Translations under genes and position numbers: made by a program | Assembly (NCBI RefSeq): GCF_024137965.1 | Contig: NZ_CP099975.1 | Coordinates: forward strand, 3,162,001-3,226,000 | Source: Halomonas sp. Y3 | Lineage (GTDB): Bacteria; Pseudomonadota; Gammaproteobacteria; Pseudomonadales; Halomonadaceae | Reading direction: 5' to 3' | Length of the DNA: 64,000 nt | Shown here: positions 53,903 to 62,850 of the stretch, one piece after another | How the letters are laid out: each line of letters starts with the position of its first letter | Numbering within the stretch: position 1 is the stretch's first letter | Notes under the pieces: generated by a model | Told to the model about the DNA's origin: nothing | The model's input: the letters and a program-made list of their open reading frames with translations, nothing else | Database searches by the model: none

Positions 53903-54192
53903 TCAGCACCCCAGATCGCCGACGCGCCATCGCGCTGATCGAAGAGGCCAGGGCCCAGGGAGCACGCCTGGAGACCGCTTGCCGCGAGCTGGGCATCACC
54001 GCCCGAACGTACCAGCGCTGGACGCGCGGCGGAACGCTGCACGAGGACCAGGGCCCTTTGGTCGACCGGCCGGTGCCGGCTAATGTGCTGACACCGGCCG
54101 AAGAGCAGGCGATTCTCGATGTGTGCCACCGCCCCGAGTACGCCAGCCTGCCGCCAGAGCAGACTTGTCGATTCCGCGCCAATCTAAATTAA
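53899..54192 (+). pseudogene. IS3-family OrfB, truncated
   Basis: Only 97 residues remain of an integrase-type protein that is usually near 300. The fragment keeps RRRAIALIEEARAQGARLETACRELGITARTYQRWTR and PEYASLPPEQ, then drops into CRFRANLN and a stop. The catalytic DDE core is absent, so transposition is not possible. Confidence 0.85.
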
Positions 54193-54360
54193 GGCCATGA
54201 CAAGCCCGAGCCCACTCGGCGGCAGGCGTGGACCTCAGGCTCTGGAGGCTCCTGCTCGGGGTGCCGTGGTACGACGTCGATGGGCCGCAGCGGATCGTGC
54301 CGCAGAACAGGCGATCGGTGGCCTGGCTGCTTGGCGGGGATGCTTCCAGCAGATTGACGC

Positions 54361-55389
54361 TTATGAATGACCCTCTTCCAGCGATGAATGGCCAGGTCGA
54401 ATGGTGTTCTCCTGAATAGCGCCTAGCCCCTGGTTAAGTTGCCCGAACGGTACATGCACCGATGGCAAAAGATCGCTGGTGGCTGAGAGATGAGACGCCT
54501 GGTCGTCGAAGAAGATATGCGGCTTGATGATGCCGAGAACATGCTCCTTGGCGATGCCGCCGAGGAAATAGGCCTCGTTGACGGTCACGCCCCAGCTACG
54601 CATGGTATGGATGACCCGCTCATGGGCCGGCGCGTTGCGGGCCGTCACGATGGATACCCTGACCTTGGGCCGATAGGCGCCCTGGGTTTCCTCTTCGCGC
54701 TGCTTCTCCAGCATCTGGATGTGGGCGAGCTTGCGCAGAAACACGGCCAGCAAGCCCGCCGCGGGCGGTACCTGGGCATTGGCCCGTTCATACGCGTGAA
54801 ATGCTTCGATCCCCTGCTGCTGGTAGATGGTTTCGGACTCGTCGGTGACCAGCACGCCGTCGAAGTCGAAGGCAATGCGCAGCTCCTCCTCATCGGTCAG
54901 ATCGAGATCGCCCGATGACAGCACCTGCCCCGCCGGGTGCCCCGCCAGGATCGCCTGGTCGACATCCTGGCGATTGGCGGACAGGAAGAGGCTGATATTC
55001 AACGCCGGAATGAAGCGATGGGGGTAGCGCCCCTGGAGAAAGATAGCCCGCGTAATGCCCAGCTCATGGTGCTCGATCGACTTCATGACCCGCAGCCCGG
55101 TTTCCGGATCGTTGCGCGAGAGCAGCACCACCTCGATAGGCGGGTTGTCCGGGCTCAGCTCGTTCAACGACAGCAGGCGCTTGATGAAAGGGAAGGCAAC
55201 GCCGGTACCGAGAGGCGTGTTCTCGTGATCGCGCTGGTAGACGCGATAAGAGGCTTCCCCCTGCTCACGGAAGACCCGATCGGACTCGGCCAGATCGAAC
55301 AAGGCACTGGATGCCAGCCCGATTACCAGGCGTTCGCTGAGGTCATAGGCCATGGTCGTCGCTTGTTGCCGATCAAGGGTGGATTCCAT
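54361..55389 (-). CDS. Cytosolic 5'-nucleotidase (NT5C1-like)
   Basis: A 342-residue enzyme resembling bacterial members of the cytosolic 5'-nucleotidase I family, releasing phosphate from nucleoside monophosphates. Typical features are ERLVIGLASSALFDLAESDRVF, LLSRNDPETGLRVMKSIEHHEL and the HAD-like DFDGVLVTDESE. Further motifs are VSIVTARNAPAHERVIHTMRSW and a C-terminal FFDDQASHL. The ATG at 55389 is taken; the ATG at codon 13 is an equal choice. The DFDGV aspartates are the likely nucleophile and acid. It is alone between the IS3 remnant and a small membrane gene. Confidence 0.85.
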   Translation of the reverse strand: MESTLDRQQATTMAYDLSERLVIGLASSALFDLAESDRVFREQGEASYRVYQRDHENTPLGTGVAFPFIKRLLSLNELSPDNPPIEVVLLSRNDPETGLRVMKSIEHHELGITRAIFLQGRYPHRFIPALNISLFLSANRQDVDQAILAGHPAGQVLSSGDLDLTDEEELRIAFDFDGVLVTDESETIYQQQGIEAFHAYERANAQVPPAAGLLAVFLRKLAHIQMLEKQREEETQGAYRPKVRVSIVTARNAPAHERVIHTMRSWGVTVNEAYFLGGIAKEHVLGIIKPHIFFDDQASHLSATSDLLPSVHVPFGQLNQGLGAIQENTIRPGHSSLEEGHS

Positions 55390-55469
55390 TGACCATGCCC
55401 CAGGGAAGAGAATCGATCAAGCTTCGTCATTTCCGAACAGCACCCGGGGGTAAGCCTGGATCGTTCGTC

Positions 55470-55841
55470 TTAGCGCATGGGCCGAGAAGGCTCCGGTCGC
55501 GTAATCAGCCAGGCCGCCACCGCCACCAGTAGCGCTACGATCGCCCAGCGCAGCCAGCCCTCACCGAGGTGCAGCAGGATCATCACCATGCTGGCGCCGA
55601 TCATTCCCACGGCGACGAACTTGGCTCGCCGTGGGATCGCCCGCTCCCTTTCCCAGTTCTCGAGCAGTGGCCCGACATGGCGCCGCGAGCGAATCCAGGC
55701 CTCGAAGCGCGGCGAGCCGCGAGAGGCGCAGTAGACCGCCGCCAGCATGAACTCCGTGGTCGGCAGTAGCGGCAGAAACAGGCCGAGAAAGCCCACAGCA
55801 AAGCTCAATGCCGCCAATGCCACCCATAACAATCGCACCAT
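55470..55841 (-). CDS. YbaN-like (DUF454) inner-membrane protein
   Basis: A 123-residue membrane protein; the ATG at 55841 has GAGG 8 bases upstream, whereas the ATG two codons earlier has it too close. Three or four hydrophobic segments are present (residues 1-25, about 25-40 and 75-112). The segment LLPTTEFMLAAVYCASRGSPRFEAWIRSRRHVGPLLENWERERAIPRRAKF is the DUF454 core. The function is not known. It diverges from the Fur-box-preceded siderophore-interacting gene and may share its promoter region. Confidence 0.85.
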   Translation of the reverse strand: MVRLLWVALAALSFAVGFLGLFLPLLPTTEFMLAAVYCASRGSPRFEAWIRSRRHVGPLLENWERERAIPRRAKFVAVGMIGASMVMILLHLGEGWLRWAIVALLVAVAAWLITRPEPSRPMR

Positions 55842-55922
55842 TACCATCGCCTCGTTAACCTACGGTTCATCCAATACCCATGAGAGTTAACGTTCCAGGC
55901 GGGGTTATTCATCATACTCAAT

Positions 55923-55941
55923 ATAATTGAGAATCATTACT
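55923..55941. promoter_or_regulatory. Fur box before the siderophore-interacting protein
   Basis: ATAATTGAGAATCATTACT matches the GATAATGATAATCATTATC Fur consensus at most positions, with the right half (GAGAATCATTA) the best. It lies 43 bases before the start codon at 55984 and within the divergent gap with the YbaN-like gene, so iron repression is expected. Confidence 0.7.
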
Positions 55942-55983
55942 ACCAGTGATAGCATTCCCACCTCACCATGGGAGTCATCCACT

Positions 55984-56913
55984 ATGCCTGGACGCACGAG
56001 CTATCGCCTTTTCGATATCACCCTGGCACGCCGTACCCAGGTCAGCCCATCGCTGGTCAGGTTCACCTTCACCGGGCCCCAGGTTGGCCAGATGGCCACT
56101 CACGCGCCGGACCAACGCATCAAACTGTTCTTTCCCAAGGACGCCAACGGCCTAGACGCGCTGTTCGAGATCGCCAAGCTGGAAGAGCACGACTGGTTCG
56201 GCGCCTATCGTGCCCTGCCCGACACCCAGCGCCCCCCTATGCGCACCTATACCATTCGCGCACTGCGCCCGGCACGCGGCGAAGTCGATGTCGAGTTCGT
56301 GCTGCATGGCGACAACGGCCCCGCCTCACGCTGGGCGATGCGCGCCCGCCCCGGCGACCGCCTGGCGATGACCGCCCCGCTGGCCAATGCCGGGGGCGAA
56401 AAGCTCGGCTATGAGTGGAAGCCACCGCGGGGTGTACGGCGCATCCTAATTATCGCCGACGAGACCGCCCTGCCGGCGGCCGCCGGCATCTTCGAAACAC
56501 TCGACGACCTGCCTCTCGCCCCACGGGTAGAGGCCTTGATCGAAGTGCCGCGTAGCGATGATATCCAGCCCCTCTCTCCCCCCGCCAAGCTGCGCTGGTT
56601 GAACCGCGATAGCGAGCCGGATTGCCACCACGGCGACCTGCTGATGCGGGCCATCCGCGACATCGACCTGCACCAGGAGATCCGCGCCCTGGGCGGCCAA
56701 TCGCATGGTGGCGCCACCGAGGGGCTAGACGAAGACGACGCCGCCCTGTGGGAGCCCGCCAGTCTCGACGACAATGCGCCTTTCTATGCCTGGGTGGCGG
56801 CCGAAACCAAGGTCACCCGACATATTCGCCACTATCTGGTCAATGAGTGCGGCCTGCCCAAGCAGTGCGTCACCAGCATGGGCTATTGGCGCCTGGGCAA
56901 GGCGGACAGCTGA
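55984..56913 (+). CDS. Siderophore-interacting protein (ferric reductase)
   Basis: A 309-residue FAD/NAD(P)H reductase that releases iron from ferric siderophores in the cytoplasm. The start was set at MPGRTSYRLF with GGGAG upstream; the earlier frame lies in the Fur-box region. Motifs: the FAD-binding RTYTIRALRP, GPASRWAMRARPGDRLAMTAP, the NAD-site start RRILIIADETALPAAAGI, and the SIP-domain segment FYAWVAAETKVTRHIRHYL. An acidic insert (EGLDEDDAALWEPASLDDN) sits before the last domain. It is followed after 22 bases by a cytochrome b561. Confidence 0.9.
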   Translation: MPGRTSYRLFDITLARRTQVSPSLVRFTFTGPQVGQMATHAPDQRIKLFFPKDANGLDALFEIAKLEEHDWFGAYRALPDTQRPPMRTYTIRALRPARGEVDVEFVLHGDNGPASRWAMRARPGDRLAMTAPLANAGGEKLGYEWKPPRGVRRILIIADETALPAAAGIFETLDDLPLAPRVEALIEVPRSDDIQPLSPPAKLRWLNRDSEPDCHHGDLLMRAIRDIDLHQEIRALGGQSHGGATEGLDEDDAALWEPASLDDNAPFYAWVAAETKVTRHIRHYLVNECGLPKQCVTSMGYWRLGKADS

Positions 56914-56935
56914 ACATCGCGTGGACCCCTGAGTC

Positions 56936-57517
56936 ATGACAACACCGGCCAATCGCTGGCGAGACACCCCCGATCGCTATGGCCTCGTCAGCCGTCTCCT
57001 CCACTGGCTGACGGCAGCGCAAGTGATACTGTTATTCGGCGTTTTGTTGGCCTGGAAGGGATTCGGTGAGCACGCCGTCACCCTGCTGTTGGCAAGGATC
57101 GGCCCCCACGGCTCGCTGGGCGCCATGCTGCTGGTAACGACGCTGCTGCGCGCCATGTGGGCCTACCGCCAGCGCCATCACCGACCGCCCCGCCCACCAG
57201 GCTTGGGGGGATTGCTGGCTCGGAGCGTGCACCTGGCCTTCTATGCGCTGTTGATCCTGATACCGGCGATGGCCATCTTGCGTCAGTATAGCCGGGGCGG
57301 CCACCTGATCTTCTATGGCATGGAACTGATGCCGGAGGCGGAGCGCGAGATTGCCTGGATGATGGCGCCTGCCGATCTGCTGCACAGCACCCTGGCCTGG
57401 CTGCTGCTGGCACTGATCGCTGGCCATGTGGCGATGGCACTGGCCCATCGCCTGTGGCTCAAGGATGGCATCCTGGCGCGCATGCTGGGCAACCCCAGCC
57501 CCCAACAGGACACCTAA
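56936..57517 (+). CDS. Cytochrome b561-family membrane haem protein
   Basis: A 193-residue membrane protein with four segments (about 24-42, 54-72, 95-115 and 145-170). The haem ligands are probably the His in SRLLHWLTAAQ, ARSVHLAFYAL and LHSTLAWLLLALIAGHVAMALAHRLW. In the YodB/CybB family it moves electrons between membrane and periplasm. It lies 22 bases after the siderophore-interacting gene and is likely in the same Fur-controlled unit, suggesting a link to iron reduction. It converges on the has operon. Confidence 0.88.
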   Translation: MTTPANRWRDTPDRYGLVSRLLHWLTAAQVILLFGVLLAWKGFGEHAVTLLLARIGPHGSLGAMLLVTTLLRAMWAYRQRHHRPPRPPGLGGLLARSVHLAFYALLILIPAMAILRQYSRGGHLIFYGMELMPEAEREIAWMMAPADLLHSTLAWLLLALIAGHVAMALAHRLWLKDGILARMLGNPSPQQDT

Positions 57518-57529
57518 CCAAACCCGCGC

Positions 57530-58879
57530 CTAACCTGCACCGAAAGCCTCCGCCACCCGTTCGATATCGCCAGCGTCGAGCACGCCCGCCTGCCAGCGTA
57601 GCGACAGCCAGGCGAGCAGGTAGTCGTAGCGGGCGCGGGCCAGGTCGCGCTGGGCTTCGACGTGCTGCTGTTCGGCGTTGAGGGCATCGAGGTTGGTGCG
57701 CTCGCCGCCGAGGATGCTGCGCCGGGTGGCATCGAGCCGCGCTTCGGCGGCGACCACGGCGTCGCGGTAGGCCTCGATGCGCCGCTGGCTGCTCAGGGTC
57801 ATGCGGTACTGGCGCTCGACGTCGTTGAGCAGTTCGGCCATGGCGCCGTCAAGCTCGAAACGAGCCTGCTCCAGGGTGTCGCTGGCCTGACGGCTGGCGG
57901 CGCGCACGCGCCCTCCAGCGAATAGCGGAACCTGAACTTCCACGCCGATGCTGTCGGTGTCGTAGCGCTGCCCCACCTGATTCTCGGCGTTGGAGTCGGT
58001 GATCTGGCTGCGCGCCACCAGCCGCACGCTGGGCAAATGTCCGGCGCGCTGCTGGTTTCGCTGCTGCCGGGTGGCTTCGAGCAGGCTGCGCTGGGCGGCA
58101 AGCTCAGGGTTATGGGCCACGGCCAGCTCGCGCCACTCTTCAAGCGGCAGGAAGTCGGGCTCTTGCATATGCGCGGCATCGCTCAACGGCACCAGCGCCG
58201 CGGCTGGCAGGTGGCCGATCAATATCGCCAGGGCGTTGCGGGCATCCTGCCAACGGTCCTCGGCCTCGATCAGCTGTGCCGCCAGAAGCCTCCGCTGCGC
58301 CTCGATCTCCATCTGGTCGGTGCGAGTGCCCTCGCCGCCTGCCACGAAGCGTCGGCTGCGCTCGGCCTCCTCTTCCAAGGCTCTGCCATGGGCGCGCATC
58401 AGCACCACCTCCTCCTCGGCATAGAGGGCCTCGGTATAAGCCTGCAGCACCCGTACCGCCAGCGCCTGGCGCGCCCGCTCCAGGGTCAGGCCGGCGGCCT
58501 CGGCGCGTGCCTTACCCTCGCGGTACTGGGCGAATGCCGCTGCATCGAACAGCGGCTGGGTAAGGGTGAAACCAGAAGAGAAGCTGGTGTATTCCAGGTC
58601 CTGCCGGGTCGTACCCAAGGGAGTATCCTGACGAATCTCAGCGTCGTTGCGCATGCGGGTATAGCGGTAGCTCAGATTGGGCATCAGCGCGGCACGCCCC
58701 AGCGCCCGCTCATGGCTGCCCGCGGCGCTCTCGCTGCGGGCCGCTTGCCAGGTCGGGTCGTGCTGCAGCGCCAGCTCGTAGGCCTGGCGGAAATCCAGCG
58801 CCATGGCGGGCAGGGCCAGCAGTCCGCTCCCGGCCACCAGCAGCCAGGCGGCAAACCCGCGGCTAACCAGCTTATCCAT
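57530..58879 (-). CDS. hasF: TolC-family outer-membrane channel of the has system
   Basis: A 449-residue TolC-type protein. A Sec signal (residues 1-28, LLVAGSGLLALPAMA|L) is followed by two OEP-type repeats with long helices; examples are YELALQHDPTWQAARSESAAGSHERALGRAALMPNLSYR and its later counterpart LAVAHNPELAAQRSLLEATRQQRNQQRAGHLPSV. The gene overlaps the adaptor by 1 base, so it belongs to the same operon. It forms the exit channel for the haem-binding protein. In enteric has operons the channel is often outside the operon; here it is inside, as in Pseudomonas. Confidence 0.87.
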   Translation of the reverse strand: MDKLVSRGFAAWLLVAGSGLLALPAMALDFRQAYELALQHDPTWQAARSESAAGSHERALGRAALMPNLSYRYTRMRNDAEIRQDTPLGTTRQDLEYTSFSSGFTLTQPLFDAAAFAQYREGKARAEAAGLTLERARQALAVRVLQAYTEALYAEEEVVLMRAHGRALEEEAERSRRFVAGGEGTRTDQMEIEAQRRLLAAQLIEAEDRWQDARNALAILIGHLPAAALVPLSDAAHMQEPDFLPLEEWRELAVAHNPELAAQRSLLEATRQQRNQQRAGHLPSVRLVARSQITDSNAENQVGQRYDTDSIGVEVQVPLFAGGRVRAASRQASDTLEQARFELDGAMAELLNDVERQYRMTLSSQRRIEAYRDAVVAAEARLDATRRSILGGERTNLDALNAEQQHVEAQRDLARARYDYLLAWLSLRWQAGVLDAGDIERVAEAFGAG

Positions 58880-60240
58880 CAGGCATCCCCCCAGGCGGTG
58901 CGAGCACGATCCAGCAGCGGCTTGAACAGGTAGTTGAGCAGCGTACGCTCGCCGGTGCGCACGAAGGCTTCCACCGGCATCCCGGCACGCAGCACGTCAC
59001 TGCCCAGTCCCTCCAGGGCTTGCGCCGCCACTTCTACCTGAACGCGGTAGTAAGGCTCGCCACTGCGCTCATCGACCAAGCGGTCGGCGGAAACCTGGGC
59101 CACCTCGCCAGGCACCCTAGGTGTGGTGCTGCGCTCGAAGGCGGTGAAGGCAAGCTCCACCGACAGCCCAGCGTGCACCCGGTCGATATGCTCGACCGGT
59201 AACTGGCCCTCCACCAGCAGCGGCTCGTGCTCGGGGACGATCTCCATCAGGCGGCCGCCGGGCGCCACCACGCCGCCTTCGGTGTGCTGGGCCAACCCCA
59301 CCACGATGCCTGCCGTCGGGGCGCGCAGTTGGGTATGGGTCAGCTCGAACTCCGCCGAGGTCAGGCGGCCGGCCAGCTCACGCATGCGCGAGCGTGCCTG
59401 GGTCAAGGCTTCGCGCACGTCGCGCTGATACTCCTCGCGGCGCTGGGTCATGCGCAGGCTGAGTTCGTCGATCTGACGCTCTGTCTGCTCCAGGGTGCCG
59501 CGGGCGGCGACCAGCTCCCCCTGCAGTTGGGCGTACTGGCTCTCGATCTCCAGTAGCCGGTTGCGCGGAATGTAGCCCTCTTCCGCCAGGCCGCGCAGGT
59601 TATCGCGCTGCTCGCCCAGCAGCGCCAGCCGCAGGCGCTTCTGCGTCAGCGATGCTTCTAGCCCGCTAGCCTGGGCGCGCTGGCCTGCCAGACTGGCGTC
59701 CAGCCCCGCCAGCTCCGAGGCGAGCGAGGCCTGACGGCTCTCGAACAGTTGGCGGTGCAGCGCCAGCACGGTCAGCCGTTCCGGGTCTGCCTGCTCGGTC
59801 AGCTCGGAGGGGAATTCGATGCTAATGAGACCGTCACGCTCCGCCTCGAGGCGAGCGATCTCCGCCAGGGTGGCGCTGTATTGGCCGCTCAGTACGTCCA
59901 CCTCACTGGCATGGCGGGTGGCATCCAGGCTGACCAACACTTGGCCCTGGGTGACGCGGTCGCCCTCGCGCACCCACAGGCGCTCGACGATGCCGCCGCT
60001 GGGGTGCTCTACCGCCTGGCGGTTGCCCGACACCACCACGGTGGCGGGTACCGCAACGCCGTTGTCCAGCGGCGCCAGGGCCGCCCACACCACGAAGGCT
60101 ACGAAGCCCGTCAGCAGCAGCCAGCCGCCCAGGCGACGCGGGCGCCGCCGCCGCTGCGCCATCGCTTGCCAGTCCGGCGTGGCCGACGCGATGGCAGTGC
60201 CGGTCTCGGCGCCATGCGCCGTATCGGGAGATAGGCTCAT
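58879..60240 (-). CDS. hasE: HlyD-family adaptor of the has type I secretion system
   Basis: A 453-residue adaptor: a short cytoplasmic tail, one segment (about 35-55, [20 protein letters not shown]), a lipoyl-like domain ([33 protein letters not shown]), a long coiled coil of about 200 residues and a beta-barrel part with [40 protein letters not shown]. It bridges the ABC exporter to the outer-membrane channel. It overlaps hasD by 4 bases and hasF by 1 base. Confidence 0.88.
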   Translation of the reverse strand: MSLSPDTAHGAETGTAIASATPDWQAMAQRRRRPRRLGGWLLLTGFVAFVVWAALAPLDNGVAVPATVVVSGNRQAVEHPSGGIVERLWVREGDRVTQGQVLVSLDATRHASEVDVLSGQYSATLAEIARLEAERDGLISIEFPSELTEQADPERLTVLALHRQLFESRQASLASELAGLDASLAGQRAQASGLEASLTQKRLRLALLGEQRDNLRGLAEEGYIPRNRLLEIESQYAQLQGELVAARGTLEQTERQIDELSLRMTQRREEYQRDVREALTQARSRMRELAGRLTSAEFELTHTQLRAPTAGIVVGLAQHTEGGVVAPGGRLMEIVPEHEPLLVEGQLPVEHIDRVHAGLSVELAFTAFERSTTPRVPGEVAQVSADRLVDERSGEPYYRVQVEVAAQALEGLGSDVLRAGMPVEAFVRTGERTLLNYLFKPLLDRARTAWGDA

Positions 60241-61985
60241 GCGCTGTTCTCCATCTGGTAGGGGCTATGCGCCATCAGGGTCGCACCGCGGGCAGCGGCC
60301 TGACGTGACGCCCCCGCCTGCAGTACCTCCTGGGTCGGGCCGAACCGCGTCTGCCGGCCGTCCTTCAATGCCAGCAGATGCGAGGTGGCCTTGAGCACCT
60401 GAGGCCGATGGGTGATCAGCACCACCGTCACCTTGCGCTCACGCAGCCACTGCAGGGCTGCCAGCAACGCCTGTTCGCCGGCGTCGTCGAGGTTGGCATT
60501 GGGCTCATCGAGCACCACCAGCGATGGTGGACCGTAGAGCGCCCGGGCCAGGCCAATGCGCTGCCGTTGGCCACCGGAGAGCCCCACGCCGCCGTCGCCC
60601 AGCGGCGTGTCATAGCCCTGGGGCAGCGATAGGATCAGCTCATGCACCCCAGCCGCCTTGGCGGCGGTAATGACCTGGGCCGAATCCGGCTCGGCAAAGC
60701 GCGCAATATTCTCCGCCACGCTGCCGGCAAACAGCTCCACGTCCTGGGGCAGGTAGCCGATGTGGGGCCCTAACTGGGCCTTGTCCCAGTGCTGGATGGC
60801 GGCGCCATCCAGCCGCACCGTGCCCACCTGGGGCCGCCATACGCCCACCAGCAGCCGCGCCAGGGTCGACTTGCCGGAACCGGAGGGGCCCACCACTCCT
60901 AGCGTGTCGCCCGGCGCCAGGCGAACATCGATCTGCACCAGAGTCGGTTTGCGGCCTCCCGGCGGCATCGCGCTAACGGCTTCTACCGCCACCTCGCCCC
61001 GCGGCGCGGGTAGCGCCATGCCCGTTTCGCGAGCAGGATGCGCCTCCAGCAGCGCCGCCAGACGCTGATACGCCAGGCGCGTGGTGCTCCACTGCCGCCA
61101 GGCGTTGATCACCTGGTCGATAGGCCCCAGCACGCGTCCCATCAGTATCGACCCCGCGATCATGGTGCCCGGGCTGATGGCGCCGCCCACCGCCAGCCAG
61201 GCGCCCAAGCCCAGCACCAGCGACTGCAGCGCCACGCGCAGGCTCTTCGATGCCGCGGTGATCAACGCCGTGCGCTCGCTGGCCAGCCCCTGCAGGGCGA
61301 CGAAACCACCATGCAGCCGCGCCCAACGCTGCGACAGCGCACCCAGCATGCCCATGGCTTCGATGGCCTCGGCATGGCGCAGCTGGGCCTCGGCGGTGCT
61401 GGCTGCCTGTACCGACAGGCCGCCCGCTTCACGCAGCGGTGGCTGAGATAGCCGCTCGTTGAGCCACGCCAGGGCGACCAGTAGCAACGCGCCCGCCAAT
61501 GCCAGGCAGCCGATCCAGGGGTGGAACAGGAACATCACCAATAGATAGAGGGGAAACCATGGAGCATCGAAGAAGGCGAAGATGGCGTTGCCGGTGATGA
61601 ACTGGCGCAGCGAATCGAGATCCCGGGTGGCCTGGCCGGCCTGGGCACCCTGGCCGGCCAGGCCGCGCTCGAAGGCTGCTGTATAGGCCCGCTCGCCGAG
61701 CCGCTCATCCATGCGCTCGCCGACCTGGATCACCACCAGGCTGCGCACGTACTCCAGCGCCCCCATTAGCGCCAGCAGCCCCACCGCCATCAGCGTCAGC
61801 AGCAGCAGCGTGGTGGTGTTGCCCGAGGCCAGCACCCGGTCATAGACCTGCAGCATGTAGAGCGGCGGCACCAGCATCAGCAGATTGATCACTGCGCTAT
61901 AGATGCCAACGCTGCGAAAGCCGCCGCGATAGGCACCCAGCGCCTGGCGTATCTCGTTACGCGGCTCGCCGCGCGAAGGTTTCAT
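60237..61985 (-). CDS. hasD: ABC exporter of the has type I secretion system
   Basis: A 582-residue half-transporter with six membrane segments in residues 25-300 and an ATPase domain after that: Walker [11 protein letters not shown]-loop [12 protein letters not shown], signature [15 protein letters not shown] and Walker [13 protein letters not shown]. It is of the PrtD/HasD group and lacks the N-terminal C39 peptidase domain, as expected for a substrate with a C-terminal signal. It is the first gene after hasA, separated by 225 bases that contain two strong hairpins. Confidence 0.9.
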   Translation of the reverse strand: MKPSRGEPRNEIRQALGAYRGGFRSVGIYSAVINLLMLVPPLYMLQVYDRVLASGNTTTLLLLTLMAVGLLALMGALEYVRSLVVIQVGERMDERLGERAYTAAFERGLAGQGAQAGQATRDLDSLRQFITGNAIFAFFDAPWFPLYLLVMFLFHPWIGCLALAGALLLVALAWLNERLSQPPLREAGGLSVQAASTAEAQLRHAEAIEAMGMLGALSQRWARLHGGFVALQGLASERTALITAASKSLRVALQSLVLGLGAWLAVGGAISPGTMIAGSILMGRVLGPIDQVINAWRQWSTTRLAYQRLAALLEAHPARETGMALPAPRGEVAVEAVSAMPPGGRKPTLVQIDVRLAPGDTLGVVGPSGSGKSTLARLLVGVWRPQVGTVRLDGAAIQHWDKAQLGPHIGYLPQDVELFAGSVAENIARFAEPDSAQVITAAKAAGVHELILSLPQGYDTPLGDGGVGLSGGQRQRIGLARALYGPPSLVVLDEPNANLDDAGEQALLAALQWLRERKVTVVLITHRPQVLKATSHLLALKDGRQTRFGPTQEVLQAGASRQAAARGATLMAHSPYQMENSA

Positions 61986-62121
61986 GGTGGACTGCCCCTA
62001 AATAAGCGTCGTGGAAACTCGGCGCGCCCCCGTCGGGGCCCGCTCATGTATCTGTTCCGCTCATCGCAGGGTCACGGTGGTCATGCTTGACATCGCGCCA
62101 CTGCTGGCGACAATGCCAAGG

Positions 62122-62156
62122 CACCGCGCCCCGGGCACAAGGCCCGTGGCGCGGTG
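62122..62156 (-). terminator. Long hairpin between hasA and hasD
   Basis: CACCGCGCC (62122-62130) pairs with GGCGCGGTG (62148-62156), and inside CGGGC pairs with GCCCG around a 5-base loop, with single mismatches in between. It has no T-run on the minus strand, so it may protect the hasA mRNA end or partly stop read-through. Confidence 0.55.
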
Positions 62157-62168
62157 ATCAAAGGTTGC

Positions 62169-62195
62169 GGCAAGGGGATTCCCCTTGCCTTTTTT
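62169..62195 (+). terminator. Plus-strand terminator inside the has operon
   Basis: GGCAAGGGG (62169-62177), loop ATT, CCCCTTGCC (62181-62189), then six T residues on the plus strand. It is a textbook terminator but in the wrong direction for the has genes; on the minus strand it is a stem without a T-run. It may end antisense transcripts. Confidence 0.65.
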
Positions 62196-62210
62196 ATTAG
62201 GTGGCGATGC

Positions 62211-62765
62211 TCAGGCAGCCAGGGCGACGTCGAGGTCGCTGAACTCTTGCACACCCGTGGCGGAAGCCGGTGCAGGGAAGAGGTCCCCCAGTTGTGCGGT
62301 ATCAAACTCGCTCTGAGTCAGCAGGCCTTCGGAAACGATGTAGTCTTCCAGCTCACCGATATTGCCATTCATCAGCCCCCAGACGATCTCGTGTACGTCA
62401 TTTCCTGCACCGCTACCACTAGCGTCAAGGCCTTCGATGCCGAGCGCCCAGTCACTTAGCCCGAAGGCACCTCCTGTTGGCCCAGTGAGGCCATAGCCAA
62501 ACTGGACGCTGTCCAGGTCTCCGGATAAAACGTGAGCGCCTAGGTCATACTGCAGCCCGTTCGTCGTGTCACTGCCTGCAATAAAGGCAAAATCATTGCC
62601 CGAACCGGTAATGGCATACTCCTCACCGGACAGACCGCCACTATTGAAGCCACCTGTATTTGAGTCACCATGGTCAGAGTTTTGGAAATCAAATGACCAC
62701 TCCGCCAGGTAATCAGCCAAGCTCCAGTCTGCGAATTGAGCATCGTAGGTAATGTTAAAGGACAT
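62211..62765 (-). CDS. hasA: Secreted haem-binding protein (HasA haemophore)
   Basis: A 184-residue protein. AAGGAG lies before the ATG giving MSFNITYDAQFADWS, which matches the usual HasA beginning. It has no N-terminal signal; the C-terminal end DVALAA is the type I secretion signal. The haem loop residue His32 (SDHGD) and Tyr73 with His78 (LQYDLGAHVL) match the His32, Tyr75 and His83 of the Serratia protein. The fold core LSGEEYAITGSGNDFAFIAG follows the family. It takes haem from host or free haemoproteins and gives it to HasR. GC content is lower than in the neighbouring export genes. Confidence 0.93.
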   Translation of the reverse strand: MSFNITYDAQFADWSLADYLAEWSFDFQNSDHGDSNTGGFNSGGLSGEEYAITGSGNDFAFIAGSDTTNGLQYDLGAHVLSGDLDSVQFGYGLTGPTGGAFGLSDWALGIEGLDASGSGAGNDVHEIVWGLMNGNIGELEDYIVSEGLLTQSEFDTAQLGDLFPAPASATGVQEFSDLDVALAA

Positions 62766-62850
62766 GATATGACTCCTTACTTGGTTTAAATGAAGGAGGT
62801 TCATCCCCCTTCATAGTATTCACCCATTGGGGTGAAATCGTACTCAGGGC

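Larger units (their letters stand above)
53380..54192 (+). mobile_element. Truncated IS3-family element
   Basis: It contains a complete orfA and the start of orfB. The rest of orfB, with the DDE domain, is missing from about 54170, so the element cannot move on its own. The left edge is near 53357-53390; exact ends were not found. The 168 bases that follow (54193-54360) show no gene. Confidence 0.8.

Noticed and set aside
54193-54360. A 63-residue frame (from 54228) after the IS3 remnant
   Set aside because: The translated product is unlike any protein, and the frames conflict; no ribosome site.
62169-62195. Terminator for the has operon itself
   Set aside because: The T-run is on the plus strand; on the has strand the stem has no T-run, so it cannot be a simple end of hasA transcription.
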